NCBI GenBank assembly: GCA_030535375.1
Contig: JAUNJB010000014.1
Location: 1-32,488 of the forward strand
Length of the DNA stretch: 32,488 bases
Origin: Clostridia bacterium
GTDB taxonomy: Bacteria; Bacillota; Clostridia; Christensenellales; Aristaeellaceae
Direction: 5' to 3'
A program made the position numbers and the translations under genes. The notes under the pieces are model-generated. The model made no database searches and was not told where the DNA came from. It saw nothing but the letters and a program-made list of their open reading frames with translations. Shown here in pieces: positions 7,265-15,936 of this stretch (positions are counted from its first letter, which is position 1; each line of letters opens with the position of its first letter).

Positions 7265-8971
7265 ATGAACCATCCCTTTCCCATCGTCAATGCCACCATG
7301 GAGCTGACCGACTGCCGGGAACGGTGGTCCTTTGACGAGGCGCATCGCTGCTGGTGCCTTGAGGACATCCTCTACACCGCGCGCGCCACCACGCCAAAGT
7401 TCCAGCGGATGAGCATCTTCGTGCCCGCCGCGTATCTCCGTGCGGACGGCAGCATCCGAAAGGACGGCCGCATGGGCTGCTTTACCGCGCAAAGCGCACC
7501 CGTCGTCTTTGAAAACAACTCCGCCGGATACATGCAGATGCCGCACACATGGCTGGGCGGCCCGCGCGATGAGGCCGGAAAATACCTGGCCCGCGGCATG
7601 ATCTACGTGACCTGCGGCTGCCGCGGCCGCGAATCGAGGGACGCCGATGGCAGGCTCTGCGCCAAATCGCCCTGGACGCTCGTCGATCTCAAAACGGCCA
7701 TCCGCTTTCTCCGGCACAATGCCGCCGCTCTGCCCGGCAATCTGGATCAAATCATCTCGGTGGGCTGGAGCGCGGGCGGCGCGATGTCCAGCCTGATCGG
7801 CCTGACGGGCGACGACCCGCGCTACCTTCCCTATCTCGAGCAGAACGGCGCGTTCCTCGAGGAGAGCGACGCGGTATATGCCGCTCAGATCTACTGCCCC
7901 ATCGTGGATCTCGATCACGCCGATCTGGCCTACGAGTGGCAGTTCCGATGCGATCCCGAGAACGAATCCTCTCACGCGGGGCCCGCCGGAACCATGACTC
8001 CGTTTCAGACGGCGCTCTCCGGGAAGCTTGCCGCCGCCTACATCCGCTACTTCAACGGCCTGAAACTGCGGCACCCCGAAACGGGCGCCCCGCTCACGCT
8101 TCACGAGGACGGCCGGAGCGGGACGGGCTACGATTACCTGATGGGGCTGCTGGAGCGCTCCGCCGAGGACTATCTGACGAGACTGGACGCCGGCACGCTT
8201 CCGCTGCGCTGCACCTCCGGGGCGTATCTGGCGGGCGATTACACACGCAGAATCCCCGCGCCGAGGCCCAGTGCCCCGCCCAGAGATGATATCGGCCTGC
8301 ATCATGCCGGTGCGGCCGTGGCGCTCTCCCCCGCGGATGATCCCGACCGTCCGTCCAGCCTGGGCGACCTGCTCTCCCGTCCGCCCGAGGGCACGCCGTA
8401 CAAGGGCCATGAGCCGCCCATGACGGACGCGCCCGGCACGGATAAACGCGCCTGGCTCTCCTGGGACGGCACGCGCGCCCGCATCACAAGCCTGGACGAT
8501 TATATCCTGAACCACCGCCGCAGGATGAAGCCCTGTACCTCCTTTGATACGCTGGGCATGGACAGCGGTGAAAACCAGGTATTCGGCACGCCCGAGCGGG
8601 ACTATATGCACTTCAGCGAGCTGATCGCACCGGCCATCGCCGAGCTCAGGGAGGAGTTTCCCGCCGAGTACGCGCGCACATACCGCGCCTATGCCGGCGT
8701 CGCCGGAGACGAGGCCCTGGCCCGGCGCCGCTTCCTCCTCAATCCGATGAACTTTATCGATTCCGAGCTGAGCGCAAGCGCCGATCATTTCCGCATTCGG
8801 GTGGGCGCCTGCGATGCGGACACCGCCTTGACCGTCTCCATGGCGCTTGCCCTCAAGCTGAAAAACGCCGGAAGGGATGTCGACTATGCCCTCGTCTGGG
8901 ATATGCCCCACTGCGAGGCGGATTATCCCTCCGAGGTCTGCGACTGGATCGAGCGGATCTGCGGCAAGTAA
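7265..8971 (+). CDS. Tannase/feruloyl-esterase-like alpha/beta hydrolase
   Basis: This 568-residue protein has no evident signal peptide. The nucleophile elbow GWSAGGAMSS places Ser169 as catalytic, and the late block DMPHCEADYP places His549 as the triad histidine. This arrangement matches bacterial tannase-type esterases, whose nucleophile lies at a similar position but which are usually shorter (about 470 residues). The region around 330-420 looks like an added lid or insertion rich in Pro and Gly. It would hydrolyse an ester; galloyl, feruloyl or O-acetyl sugar esters are all possible. ATG 7265 is preferred because AGGAG lies 9 bases upstream. It sits between the LysR gene and the transporter operon. 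Confidence 0.75.
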   Translation: MNHPFPIVNATMELTDCRERWSFDEAHRCWCLEDILYTARATTPKFQRMSIFVPAAYLRADGSIRKDGRMGCFTAQSAPVVFENNSAGYMQMPHTWLGGPRDEAGKYLARGMIYVTCGCRGRESRDADGRLCAKSPWTLVDLKTAIRFLRHNAAALPGNLDQIISVGWSAGGAMSSLIGLTGDDPRYLPYLEQNGAFLEESDAVYAAQIYCPIVDLDHADLAYEWQFRCDPENESSHAGPAGTMTPFQTALSGKLAAAYIRYFNGLKLRHPETGAPLTLHEDGRSGTGYDYLMGLLERSAEDYLTRLDAGTLPLRCTSGAYLAGDYTRRIPAPRPSAPPRDDIGLHHAGAAVALSPADDPDRPSSLGDLLSRPPEGTPYKGHEPPMTDAPGTDKRAWLSWDGTRARITSLDDYILNHRRRMKPCTSFDTLGMDSGENQVFGTPERDYMHFSELIAPAIAELREEFPAEYARTYRAYAGVAGDEALARRRFLLNPMNFIDSELSASADHFRIRVGACDADTALTVSMALALKLKNAGRDVDYALVWDMPHCEADYPSEVCDWIERICGK

Positions 8972-8983
8972 TGCCCGTCATAT

Positions 8984-9024
8984 ATGCGCGCCGTCCCTTT
9001 CGGGCCCGGCGCGCATGTTTTTTT
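8984..9024 (+). terminator. Rho-independent terminator
   Basis: ATGCGCGCCG (8984-8993) pairs with CGGCGCGCAT (9007-9016), followed by a run of seven T. It lies 13 bases after the esterase stop and separates that gene from the ABC operon. Confidence 0.9.
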
Positions 9025-9138
9025 CCCTTCTCGTAAAATCCGGCAAATTCCTCCGGATACTTGAATTAGCACCCGTTTTCCTGTTTTTTCACGCATTTTC
9101 ATTTTGTGCATTCCACCACAAAGGGAGTAAAAAGTCTA

Positions 9139-9167
9139 TTGACATTCTGCATTCTTTCATATAAAAT
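9139..9167 (+). promoter_or_regulatory. Promoter of the ABC transporter/aldolase operon
   Basis: TTGACA (9139-9144) and TAAAAT (9162-9167) are 17 bases apart in an AT-rich stretch. About 135 bases of leader separate it from the first gene. Between the terminator at 9024 and this promoter no gene is seen. Confidence 0.75.
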
Positions 9168-9253
9168 ATAATCATAAATTTCACTAAATACACAAGGAAG
9201 AGAATCAAAAGATATTATTTAATATATATGGTGTATTGTATATCATTTTCATC

Positions 9254-9281
9254 CGTCATTCACCGGCGGTGACCGGTGACG
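9254..9281 (+). promoter_or_regulatory. Hairpin in the operon leader
   Basis: CGTCA-TT-CACCGG (9254-9266) pairs with CCGGTGACG (9273-9281). It lies 20-odd bases before the ribosome-binding site AAGGAGG. No T-run follows, so it is not a terminator; it may stabilise the mRNA or modulate translation. It does not match a riboswitch class that I recognise. Confidence 0.45.
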
Positions 9282-9309
9282 ATAAAAACCATCTTTTAAG
9301 GAGGAAAAC

Positions 9310-10890
9310 ATGAAAAAGCTGCTTACTTCACTTCTCGTGCTGTGCATGATCCTGTGCGCAGTCTCTGCTTCTGCCGCCGGCGTGGGCGGGACGGAGTATC
9401 CCAACCCCCTGCAGGATGTGCGCGTCCGTCAGGCCCTGTGGTATGCGATCGATATGGACGCCATCGTCGACGCCCTGTGGAACGGCACCGTTACCGCCGC
9501 CAACAAGTCCCTGATTCCCGAAGGCTACTGGCAGGCCGACGGCCTGACCGAGTACACCTATGACCCCGAAAAGGCGAAGGAACTGCTCGCCGAGGCCGGC
9601 TGGGACGGCAGCTATACGCTCCAGGCCGTCTACTATACCGCGAACCTTCTGGATACCATCACCGCGATTCAGGCCTTCTGGGCGGATGTGGGCGTCAACA
9701 TGGAATTCCAGCTGCTGACCGATAACCTGACCGCGCTGCTCTGGACGCCCTCCGCGGACGGCGTGCACTCCGCTGTCGACTGGGATATCTGCTTCGCCGG
9801 CACCAACGCGCTGACGCTAGGCGAGTTCTACACCCGTCATCACAGCACCGCGGCGAACAACTCCACCGTGAAGCCGGACGAGACCCTGGACGCGCTCATC
9901 GAAACCGCGCGTGTCGCCGTCTCCACGGAGGATCAGAAGGCCGCCTACGATGCGATTCAGACCTATGAGAACGAGCAGGTTCAGGTCATCCCGATGTTCT
10001 ACATCCCGTCCTGGATCATCACCTCCAGCCACCTGGATATGAAGGGCAACGCCGTGGGCAACGACCAGTTCGCCTATCAGAAGAACATCCTCGACTGGAC
10101 GATCGACCGCGAGGACAAGACCATGTACACCGACACCGGCGCCGTCAACGCGCTGGAGCATCCGGCCACCAACCCCGCGCTCTTCTGGCATCAGGAGATC
10201 GTGTTTGACCGCCTGCTCAACGCCGACGAAAACCTGGTTCCGACCGACGGCCTGCTGGCCGAGAGCTATGAGGTCTCCGAGGACGGCAAGACCATCTCCT
10301 TCGTCATTCGCGAGGGCATCAAGTGGCACGACGGCGAGCCCTTCACCGCGGAAGACGTGAAGTGGACGTTTGAATACTATCCCACCGTTCCGGGCGCCAA
10401 CACCGTCATGACCGAAGTGATCAACGACGCGAAGGCGATCACCGTCGACGGAAATACCGTCACCTTCGAGTTCAACAACGCTCAGCCCAACGCGCTGACG
10501 ATCTTCTCCCAGTGGCCCATCCTGCCGAAGCATTGCCTCGAGACCGTCACGCCTGAGAATTTCAGCGCGAGCACCTTCTGGCAGGCTCCCATCGGCACCG
10601 GCCCGTTCAAGGTTGACGAGGTGAAGCTCGGCGAGTACACCACCCTCGTCCGCAACACCGAATACTTCATCGAAGGCACCGGCAACATCGAAAAGATCTA
10701 CATGTATCCGTCCACCGACGCCGGCGACGAGAACCTCATCACCAACGCCATGGCCGGAAAGATCGACTACGCGTTCTGCAAGGATTCCGCTCAGGTTCAG
10801 CAGCTGCAGGAAATGGATGGCTACACCGTTGATACCGTCAACGTGACCTTCACGCGTTATGCCTTCCTCAACATGTTTGAGCGCGAGTAA
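9310..10890 (+). CDS. Circularly permuted family-5 (DppA/OppA-type) substrate-binding protein
   Basis: This 526-residue exported protein starts with a signal peptide (residues 1-23, cleavage after ASAA, no clear lipobox). It then carries blocks normally found in the second half of SBP_bac_5 proteins: DVRVRQAL at 36-43, DPEKAKELLAEAG at 85-97, and IPMFYIPSW followed by DWTI at 262-265, the usual C-terminus. A linker (about 266-285) leads into blocks normally found first: LAESYEVSEDGK near 316, FTAEDVKW, GTGPF at 429-433, and AGKIDYAF. It ends in RYAFLNMFERE, which normally directly precedes DVRVRQAL. So the order is a circular permutation with nothing obviously missing; normal members are 500-550 residues. 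The new ends appear to lie near a crossing between lobes (inference). It would bind solute outside the cell for the permeases encoded next. Confidence 0.9.
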   Translation: MKKLLTSLLVLCMILCAVSASAAGVGGTEYPNPLQDVRVRQALWYAIDMDAIVDALWNGTVTAANKSLIPEGYWQADGLTEYTYDPEKAKELLAEAGWDGSYTLQAVYYTANLLDTITAIQAFWADVGVNMEFQLLTDNLTALLWTPSADGVHSAVDWDICFAGTNALTLGEFYTRHHSTAANNSTVKPDETLDALIETARVAVSTEDQKAAYDAIQTYENEQVQVIPMFYIPSWIITSSHLDMKGNAVGNDQFAYQKNILDWTIDREDKTMYTDTGAVNALEHPATNPALFWHQEIVFDRLLNADENLVPTDGLLAESYEVSEDGKTISFVIREGIKWHDGEPFTAEDVKWTFEYYPTVPGANTVMTEVINDAKAITVDGNTVTFEFNNAQPNALTIFSQWPILPKHCLETVTPENFSASTFWQAPIGTGPFKVDEVKLGEYTTLVRNTEYFIEGTGNIEKIYMYPSTDAGDENLITNAMAGKIDYAFCKDSAQVQQLQEMDGYTVDTVNVTFTRYAFLNMFERE

Positions 10891-10916
10891 TCCGGTTGCG
10901 TCCAAACGAAATACGG

Positions 10917-10943
10917 GGGCTAGCACTCGCTAGCCCTCTCTTT
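10917..10943 (+). terminator. Attenuating hairpin between binding protein and permease genes
   Basis: GGGCTAGC (10917-10924) pairs with GCTAGCCC (10929-10936), followed by TCTCTTT. It is a weak terminator or mRNA-stabilising hairpin 26 bases after the binding-protein stop. Such hairpins commonly let the binding protein be made in excess of the membrane parts. Confidence 0.65.
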
Positions 10944-10996
10944 GTAGACGCGGTTGCAAACGGAACCCCAAGAACCAACAGGAAAGGGATTGTCGT

Positions 10997-11947
10997 ATGC
11001 TTAATTATACCATCAGAAAATTATTGGGCATGATCCCCATGTTGTTGATCATCACCTTTCTCATCTATGCGGGTATCGAGCTCATGCCCGGCGACGTGAT
11101 CGACTTTCTGATCCCGATGGATCAGCTGGCCGAGATGACGCCGGAGGAGATCGAGGCCTTCAGAGTGGCCAAGGGTCTGGATGGCCCGATGATCGTCCGG
11201 TATTTCAGCTGGCTGAAGGGTGTGTGCACAGGCGACCTGGGCTATTCGCTGCAAAACAACATGCCCGTGGGCACGCTGATGATGCAAAAGCTGCCCGCCA
11301 CCATCGAGCTGTCCCTCGCGGCGCTCTTTATTTCCAGCATTCTGGGTGTCCTTTTAGGCATCATTTCCGCCATCCGCAAGGGAAAGCTCGCCGACAACGT
11401 GCTGACCATCGCCGGCATGATCGGCGTGGCCATTCCGCAGTTCCTCTTCGGTGTGTTCTGCATCATCTTCTTCTGCCTCAATCTGGGATGGTTCCCGGTC
11501 GGCCAGCGGGGTACAACGGGCCTGCTGGATGAGCTGCATCACCTGTTCCTCCCCGCGTTCGTGCTCGGCATCTCGATGACGGCCGGCGTGATGCGCTATT
11601 CCAGATCCAGCATGCTGGATTCCATGAACTGCGATTACGTGAAGACCGCCAGGGCCAAGGGCCTGCCCGAATGGAAGGTCAATCTGTTCCACGGCTTCCG
11701 CGTGGCCTGCACGCCCGTCATGGTTCTGATCGGCTTCCGCCTTCCCATGCTGATCAGCGGCTCCATCGTCATTGAAAACATCTTCCAGTGGCCCGGCGTA
11801 GGCCGCTGGTTTACCGACGCCGTCAAGACGCAGAATACGCCCATCATCATGTCCGTCGGTCTGTTCATGGTGCTGCTCGTGCTGCTGTCTTCCCTGCTGG
11901 TGGATATTATGACCGCTATTTTGGATCCGAGGGTGAAGCTATCATGA
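10997..11947 (+). CDS. Dpp/Opp-type ABC permease, DppB-like
   Basis: This is a 316-residue inner-membrane subunit with about six membrane segments, the first at residues 9-28. The long extracellular loop after it (about 30-95) with GLDGP...RYFSWLKG...GDLGYS is characteristic of the DppB/OppB subunit. The ATPase-contact loop reads DYVKTARAKGLPEWKV, matching the EAA motif of this family. It ends in LDPRVKLS, typical for DppB. It overlaps the next gene by four bases (ATGA), so the two permeases are translationally coupled. It forms the channel with the DppC-like subunit and receives solute from the permuted binding protein. Confidence 0.93.
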   Translation: MLNYTIRKLLGMIPMLLIITFLIYAGIELMPGDVIDFLIPMDQLAEMTPEEIEAFRVAKGLDGPMIVRYFSWLKGVCTGDLGYSLQNNMPVGTLMMQKLPATIELSLAALFISSILGVLLGIISAIRKGKLADNVLTIAGMIGVAIPQFLFGVFCIIFFCLNLGWFPVGQRGTTGLLDELHHLFLPAFVLGISMTAGVMRYSRSSMLDSMNCDYVKTARAKGLPEWKVNLFHGFRVACTPVMVLIGFRLPMLISGSIVIENIFQWPGVGRWFTDAVKTQNTPIIMSVGLFMVLLVLLSSLLVDIMTAILDPRVKLS

Positions 11948-12882
11948 GTAACACAATCAAAAAGACGGCTCTTGACCGTAAATTAGACAAGATCAGGGAT
12001 CTCGAAGAGAGTGGAAAGCTGGCAACCAAGCTGACGAACAGAACCGTCCGGAAGATCATGGCCAACAAGCTGGCCGTCTTCGGCACAGCGCTGTTTCTCA
12101 TCATCTGCATCCTTTGCTTCGCCGCGCCGCTCTTCACCCAGTACTCCTCGACGGCGATCTCCCTGCGCGACAGAACGGCTCCCCCTTCCGCGGAGCACAT
12201 CTTCGGAACGGATCAAATGGGGCGCGACATCTGGGCGCGAATGCTCTACGGCGGCAGAATCAGCATCATCGTCGGCCTGGGCAGCGCGCTGGGCGCAGCG
12301 CTGATCGGCGTCACGCTCGGCATGTACGCGGGCTACAAGGGCGGCTGGCTGGATAAGATCATTTTCAAGGTGTCGGATGTGTTCCTCTCCTTCCCGCAGA
12401 TGGTGCTGATCATCATCATCGTGGCGCTGGTGGGCCAAAGCCTTGAAAACATGATTGTCATCTTCATTCTCACTGGCTGGCCCAGCATGTACCGCATGGC
12501 CAGGAGTAAAGTGCTCTCGCTCAAGGAGGCGGAGTTCGTTCAGGCGCTCAGGGCTTTCGGCGTTTCGGATGTCAAGATCGCGTTCAAGCATCTCTTCCCG
12601 AACACGGTGGGCCCGGTCGTCGTCAATATCACGCTGTCGACCGCCATGTTCATCCTGCAGGAGGCTTCCCTGTCCGTGCTGGGCTACGGCGTGCCGCAGG
12701 AAATCGCAACCTGGGGCAACATCATCAACGTCATCACAAACGCCGGCACGATCCGCTACGACTGGCTGGGCTACTGGTGGATGTGGCTGCCCTGCGCCAT
12801 CATGCTCATCCTGTTCGTATTGGCGATCAATTTCATCGGCGACGGGCTTCGCGATGCCAGCGACCCCACGCAGATTGGTTAA
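11944..12882 (+). CDS. Dpp/Opp-type ABC permease, DppC-like
   Basis: This is a 312-residue inner-membrane subunit. A soluble N-terminal tail of about 45 residues leads to the first membrane segment (about 40-60), then the DppC-type signature HIFGTDQMGRDIWARMLYG and five more segments. The ATPase-contact loop is AEFVQALRAFGVSDVKI, and the end GDGLRDASDPTQIG is the standard DppC/OppC C-terminus. ATG 11944 overlaps the preceding stop by four bases. A start at 11788 within the preceding gene is a shadow frame. Confidence 0.93.
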   Translation: MSNTIKKTALDRKLDKIRDLEESGKLATKLTNRTVRKIMANKLAVFGTALFLIICILCFAAPLFTQYSSTAISLRDRTAPPSAEHIFGTDQMGRDIWARMLYGGRISIIVGLGSALGAALIGVTLGMYAGYKGGWLDKIIFKVSDVFLSFPQMVLIIIIVALVGQSLENMIVIFILTGWPSMYRMARSKVLSLKEAEFVQALRAFGVSDVKIAFKHLFPNTVGPVVVNITLSTAMFILQEASLSVLGYGVPQEIATWGNIINVITNAGTIRYDWLGYWWMWLPCAIMLILFVLAINFIGDGLRDASDPTQIG

Positions 12883-12894
12883 GGAGTGTGCGAC

Positions 12895-13920
12895 ATGTCA
12901 GAAAAGAATCACGATGTCGTGCTGAGCGTAAAAGACCTTCACGTCAATTTCTACACCAACCAAAGATGCAATAAGGTCTTAAAGGGCGTAAGCTTTGACA
13001 TCAAGAGAGGAAAAACCCTCTGCATTGTGGGCGAATCCGGCTGCGGCAAATCCGTGACCGCCAATTCCATCCTCAGGCTTCTTCCGGAGCTTTCCCGCAT
13101 CGAATCCGGCTCCATCACCTATCACAAGGATGACGGCACGGAGGTTCGCCTGGATCAGCTCGAGAAGAACGGCAGGGAGATGCGAAGCCTTCGCGGCAAG
13201 GACATCGCCATCATCTTCCAGGACCCCATGACCGCGCTCAACCCCGTATACACCGTGGGCCATCAGATTCGGGAGATGATCAAGGAGCACAAAACCGGGC
13301 TGAGCAAGGCCGAACTCAAAAAGGAATCCATCGAGGATCTGGCCGATATGGGCATTCCCGCGCCCGAGATCCGGGACGGCGAATACCCCCATCAGTTCTC
13401 CGGCGGCATGCGCCAGCGCGCGATGATCGCCATGGGCATGTCCTGCGAGCCGAAGATCCTGCTGGCCGACGAACCGACCACCGCGCTTGACGTGACCATC
13501 AGCGCGCAGATCTTCGAGCTGATGAACAGCCTCAAAAAGGAGCACGGCACGGCCATCATGATGATCACCCACAACATGGGCGTGGTCGCGGAGATGGCGG
13601 ACGATGTCGCCGTCATGTACATGGGCAACATCGTCGAATACGGCAAGGTGGAGGACGTGTTCACCAATCCCGTCCATCCGTACACCAAAGCGCTGCTCAG
13701 ATCCATTCCCGTGCTCGGAAAAGGCAAAAATCAACAGCTCGAGCCCATCCGCGGCGTGACGCCCGATCCCTTCAACAGGCCCAAGGGCTGCCAGTTCTGC
13801 CCGCGCTGCGACTACGCCGGCCCGCGCTGCGAGACAGAGATGCCGCCGGAGGAATGGGTGTCGGAGGGGCATTATACCCGCTGCTTCAATTACAAGGAGG
13901 TGAGCGCAGATGGAAAATAA
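12895..13920 (+). CDS. ABC transporter ATP-binding protein, DppD-like
   Basis: This 341-residue ATPase has Walker A GESGCGKS near residues 46-53, signature FSGGMRQR near 168, and Walker B ILLADEPTTALD near 190-201, followed by the H-loop MMITHN. The C-terminal extension VHPYTKALLRSIP and the cysteine-rich block GCQFCPRC...GPRC are typical of the oligopeptide-type ATPases, some of which hold an iron-sulfur cluster there. It pairs with the DppF-like subunit to drive transport. ATG 12895 is chosen because AAGGAG (12881-12886) lies 8 bases upstream; GTG 12886 overlaps that site. The gene starts 13 bases after the DppC-like stop and overlaps the next gene by 11 bases. Confidence 0.94.
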   Translation: MSEKNHDVVLSVKDLHVNFYTNQRCNKVLKGVSFDIKRGKTLCIVGESGCGKSVTANSILRLLPELSRIESGSITYHKDDGTEVRLDQLEKNGREMRSLRGKDIAIIFQDPMTALNPVYTVGHQIREMIKEHKTGLSKAELKKESIEDLADMGIPAPEIRDGEYPHQFSGGMRQRAMIAMGMSCEPKILLADEPTTALDVTISAQIFELMNSLKKEHGTAIMMITHNMGVVAEMADDVAVMYMGNIVEYGKVEDVFTNPVHPYTKALLRSIPVLGKGKNQQLEPIRGVTPDPFNRPKGCQFCPRCDYAGPRCETEMPPEEWVSEGHYTRCFNYKEVSADGK

Positions 13921-14947
13921 AGAGGTATTGCTGAAGGTTCGGGGAGCGAAGACCTATTTCCCGATCAAAAAGGGCATTCTCAAGAAGACGGTCGGTTATG
14001 TCAAGGCTGTGGATGACATCAGTCTGGATGTCTATCGCGGCGAGACGCTCGGCCTGGTGGGCGAATCCGGCTGCGGAAAAACCACGCTTGGCAAATCCAT
14101 CCTGCAGCTCGTCCCGGTCACGGAAGGCAGCATGGAATACCAGTTTGAAGATGGCTTCAAGGATCTGCGCAAGCTCTCCAAGAAGGAGCTGGACAACGCC
14201 CGCCAGAAGATTCAGATCGTCTTCCAGGACCCCTATTCCTCGCTGAATCCCGCGTTCACCATCTACGGTTCGCTGGAGGACCCGCTGATCAAGTTCGGTG
14301 TCAAGAGCAAAAAGGAGCGGATGGACAAGATCGGCAAGCTCCTTGAAGACGTCAATCTCCCCCGGGACTACATGTCCCGCTATCCCAACGAATTCTCCGG
14401 CGGCCAACGCCAGAGAATCGGCATCGCCAGAGCGCTTTCCGTCAATCCCGAGCTGATCATATGCGACGAAGCGGTCTCCGCGCTCGACGTCTCCATCCAG
14501 GCGCAGGTGCTCAAGCTCCTCAACAAGCTGAAGGAGGAGCGCGCCCTGACCTATATCTTCATTACCCACGACCTCTCCGTGGTGGAATACCTGGCGGACA
14601 GGATCGCCGTGATGTATCTGGGCAGAATCGTGGAGCTGACCACCTCCGAGGAGCTGTTCAACAATACGCTCCATCCCTACACCAAGGCCCTGCTCAGCGC
14701 CATCCCCGTGGCGGATGTCTCCCAGAAGAAAAAACGCATCCCGCTGCAGGGCGACGTCCCCTCCCCGGCCAATCCCCCGTCCGGCTGCACCTTCCACCCC
14801 CGGTGTCCGGAGTGCACCGAACGGTGCAAGACGGAAAGGCCCGTGCTGGAGGAATATGTCATCGACGGCGTCAGCCATTTTGTATCCTGTCACAAGGTCA
14901 AGGAAATGATGGAAAACAATTGCAGAAAGGTGCATGAAAATGGGTAA
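13910..14947 (+). CDS. ABC transporter ATP-binding protein, DppF-like
   Basis: This 345-residue ATPase has Walker A GESGCGKTT near residue 51, signature EFSGGQRQRIGIARAL near 163, and Walker B LIICDEAVSALD near 183. The Ala at DEAVSALD is usual for DppF/OppF. The C-terminal block GCTFHPRCPECTERC carries the cysteines expected for this family. AAGGAGG lies 9 bases before ATG 13910, inside the end of the DppD-like gene. Its own end overlaps the aldolase start by eight bases, so the aldolase is translated as part of the same operon. Confidence 0.94.
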   Translation: MENKEVLLKVRGAKTYFPIKKGILKKTVGYVKAVDDISLDVYRGETLGLVGESGCGKTTLGKSILQLVPVTEGSMEYQFEDGFKDLRKLSKKELDNARQKIQIVFQDPYSSLNPAFTIYGSLEDPLIKFGVKSKKERMDKIGKLLEDVNLPRDYMSRYPNEFSGGQRQRIGIARALSVNPELIICDEAVSALDVSIQAQVLKLLNKLKEERALTYIFITHDLSVVEYLADRIAVMYLGRIVELTTSEELFNNTLHPYTKALLSAIPVADVSQKKKRIPLQGDVPSPANPPSGCTFHPRCPECTERCKTERPVLEEYVIDGVSHFVSCHKVKEMMENNCRKVHENG

Positions 14948-15869
14948 TTCTATTGCAGATTTCAAGGGCGTCATCCCGGCGGTGCTCTCCGTGTTTGACA
15001 AGGATGAAAACCTCGACGAGCAGGGCACGCGCGCATTTATCCGGCATTTGATGTCATTTGACATCGGCGGTCTGTATCTCACCGGCTCGACGGGCGAAAC
15101 CTTCCTCATGAACAGCGAGGAAAGAAAGCGTCAGGTTGAGATCGTGATGGACGAAGTGGGCGGCAGGCTTCCCGTCGTCGTCCACGTCGGCGCCATGTCC
15201 ACGCGAGCATCCATCGAACTGGCCAAGCACGCCGAAAGCGTCGGCGCCGCCGGTATTTCCAGCGTTCCGCCGTTCTATTTCAAGTTCTCCGAGGATCAGA
15301 TATTCGGTTATTACAGGGATATCGCCGAGGCGACAAGCCTTCCCATGATCGTGTATAACATCCCGCTCGCCGGCATGATGACGGTGGATATGATCCGCCG
15401 CCTCTCTGAGATCAAGAATGTCAAGGGTGTCAAATACACCGGAACGGCCCTTTACGAGGTGACGCAGATCAAGGATTCCTGCAAGGAAGGCTTCCAGGTC
15501 TACGGCGGCTGCGATGAGCTCGGCTCCTCCAACGTCGCCCTCGGGGTGGACGGCATCATCGGCTCGTTCTACAACTGCATTCCCGATCTGTACATCAAGA
15601 TCTGGCAAACCGTGAAAAAGGGCGACGTTGAAGCGGCGTCAACGCTTCAGAGGAAGGCGCTGCACGTGATCATGACAGGCGTCAACAGCGGCAGCATGAT
15701 CGCCTGCATCAAGCTCTGGCTGAGAGCCGCCGGCATCCCCGCGGGATACGCCAGGCGCCCCTTCACCAACTTCACGCCCGATGAGCAGACCCGGCTCATC
15801 CAGACGCTGATCGATATCGACGAAAAGGACGGCACAGGGCTGAGCATCGTCCAAAAAATCAAGAAATAA
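14940..15869 (+). CDS. N-acetylneuraminate-lyase-like aldolase (DapA/NanA family)
   Basis: This 309-residue cytoplasmic Schiff-base aldolase has the normal family length. It carries GSTGE at 49-53, Tyr139 in VYNIP, and the Schiff-base Lys165 in GVKYTGT. The block GGCDE places Asp192 and Glu193 where E. coli NanA has the Asp191-Glu192 pair that contacts the sialic-acid glycerol tail, and SVPPFYFKFS resembles the NanA loop. These favour N-acetylneuraminate lyase (to ManNAc and pyruvate) over dihydrodipicolinate synthase. Related 2-keto-3-deoxy-sugar-acid aldolases cannot be excluded. ATG 14940 is preferred over 14934 because AAAGG lies 9 bases before it. No nanE, nanK, nagA or nagB lies in the window. 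Confidence 0.85.
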   Translation: MGNSIADFKGVIPAVLSVFDKDENLDEQGTRAFIRHLMSFDIGGLYLTGSTGETFLMNSEERKRQVEIVMDEVGGRLPVVVHVGAMSTRASIELAKHAESVGAAGISSVPPFYFKFSEDQIFGYYRDIAEATSLPMIVYNIPLAGMMTVDMIRRLSEIKNVKGVKYTGTALYEVTQIKDSCKEGFQVYGGCDELGSSNVALGVDGIIGSFYNCIPDLYIKIWQTVKKGDVEAASTLQRKALHVIMTGVNSGSMIACIKLWLRAAGIPAGYARRPFTNFTPDEQTRLIQTLIDIDEKDGTGLSIVQKIKK

Positions 15870-15887
15870 TCCCCGACCCATTTAAAT

Positions 15888-15936
15888 ACCTATGCGTTCT
15901 GAGGCCTTCGGGAATCAGATCGCATAGGTGTTTTTC
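15888..15936 (+). terminator. Rho-independent terminator of the ABC/aldolase operon
   Basis: ACCTATGCG (15888-15896) pairs with CGCATAGGT (15921-15929), with an inner CTGA/TCAG pairing, followed by GTTTTTC. It lies about 20 bases after the aldolase stop and marks the operon end. Confidence 0.9.

Noticed and set aside
7055-8911. Long minus-strand open frame opposite the esterase gene
   Set aside because: It lacks a ribosome-binding site and family match, and it lies antisense to a well-supported gene.
9168-9309. Riboswitch in the ABC operon leader
   Set aside because: There is one hairpin in an AT-rich leader, with no conserved aptamer core that I recognise and no terminator before the start codon.
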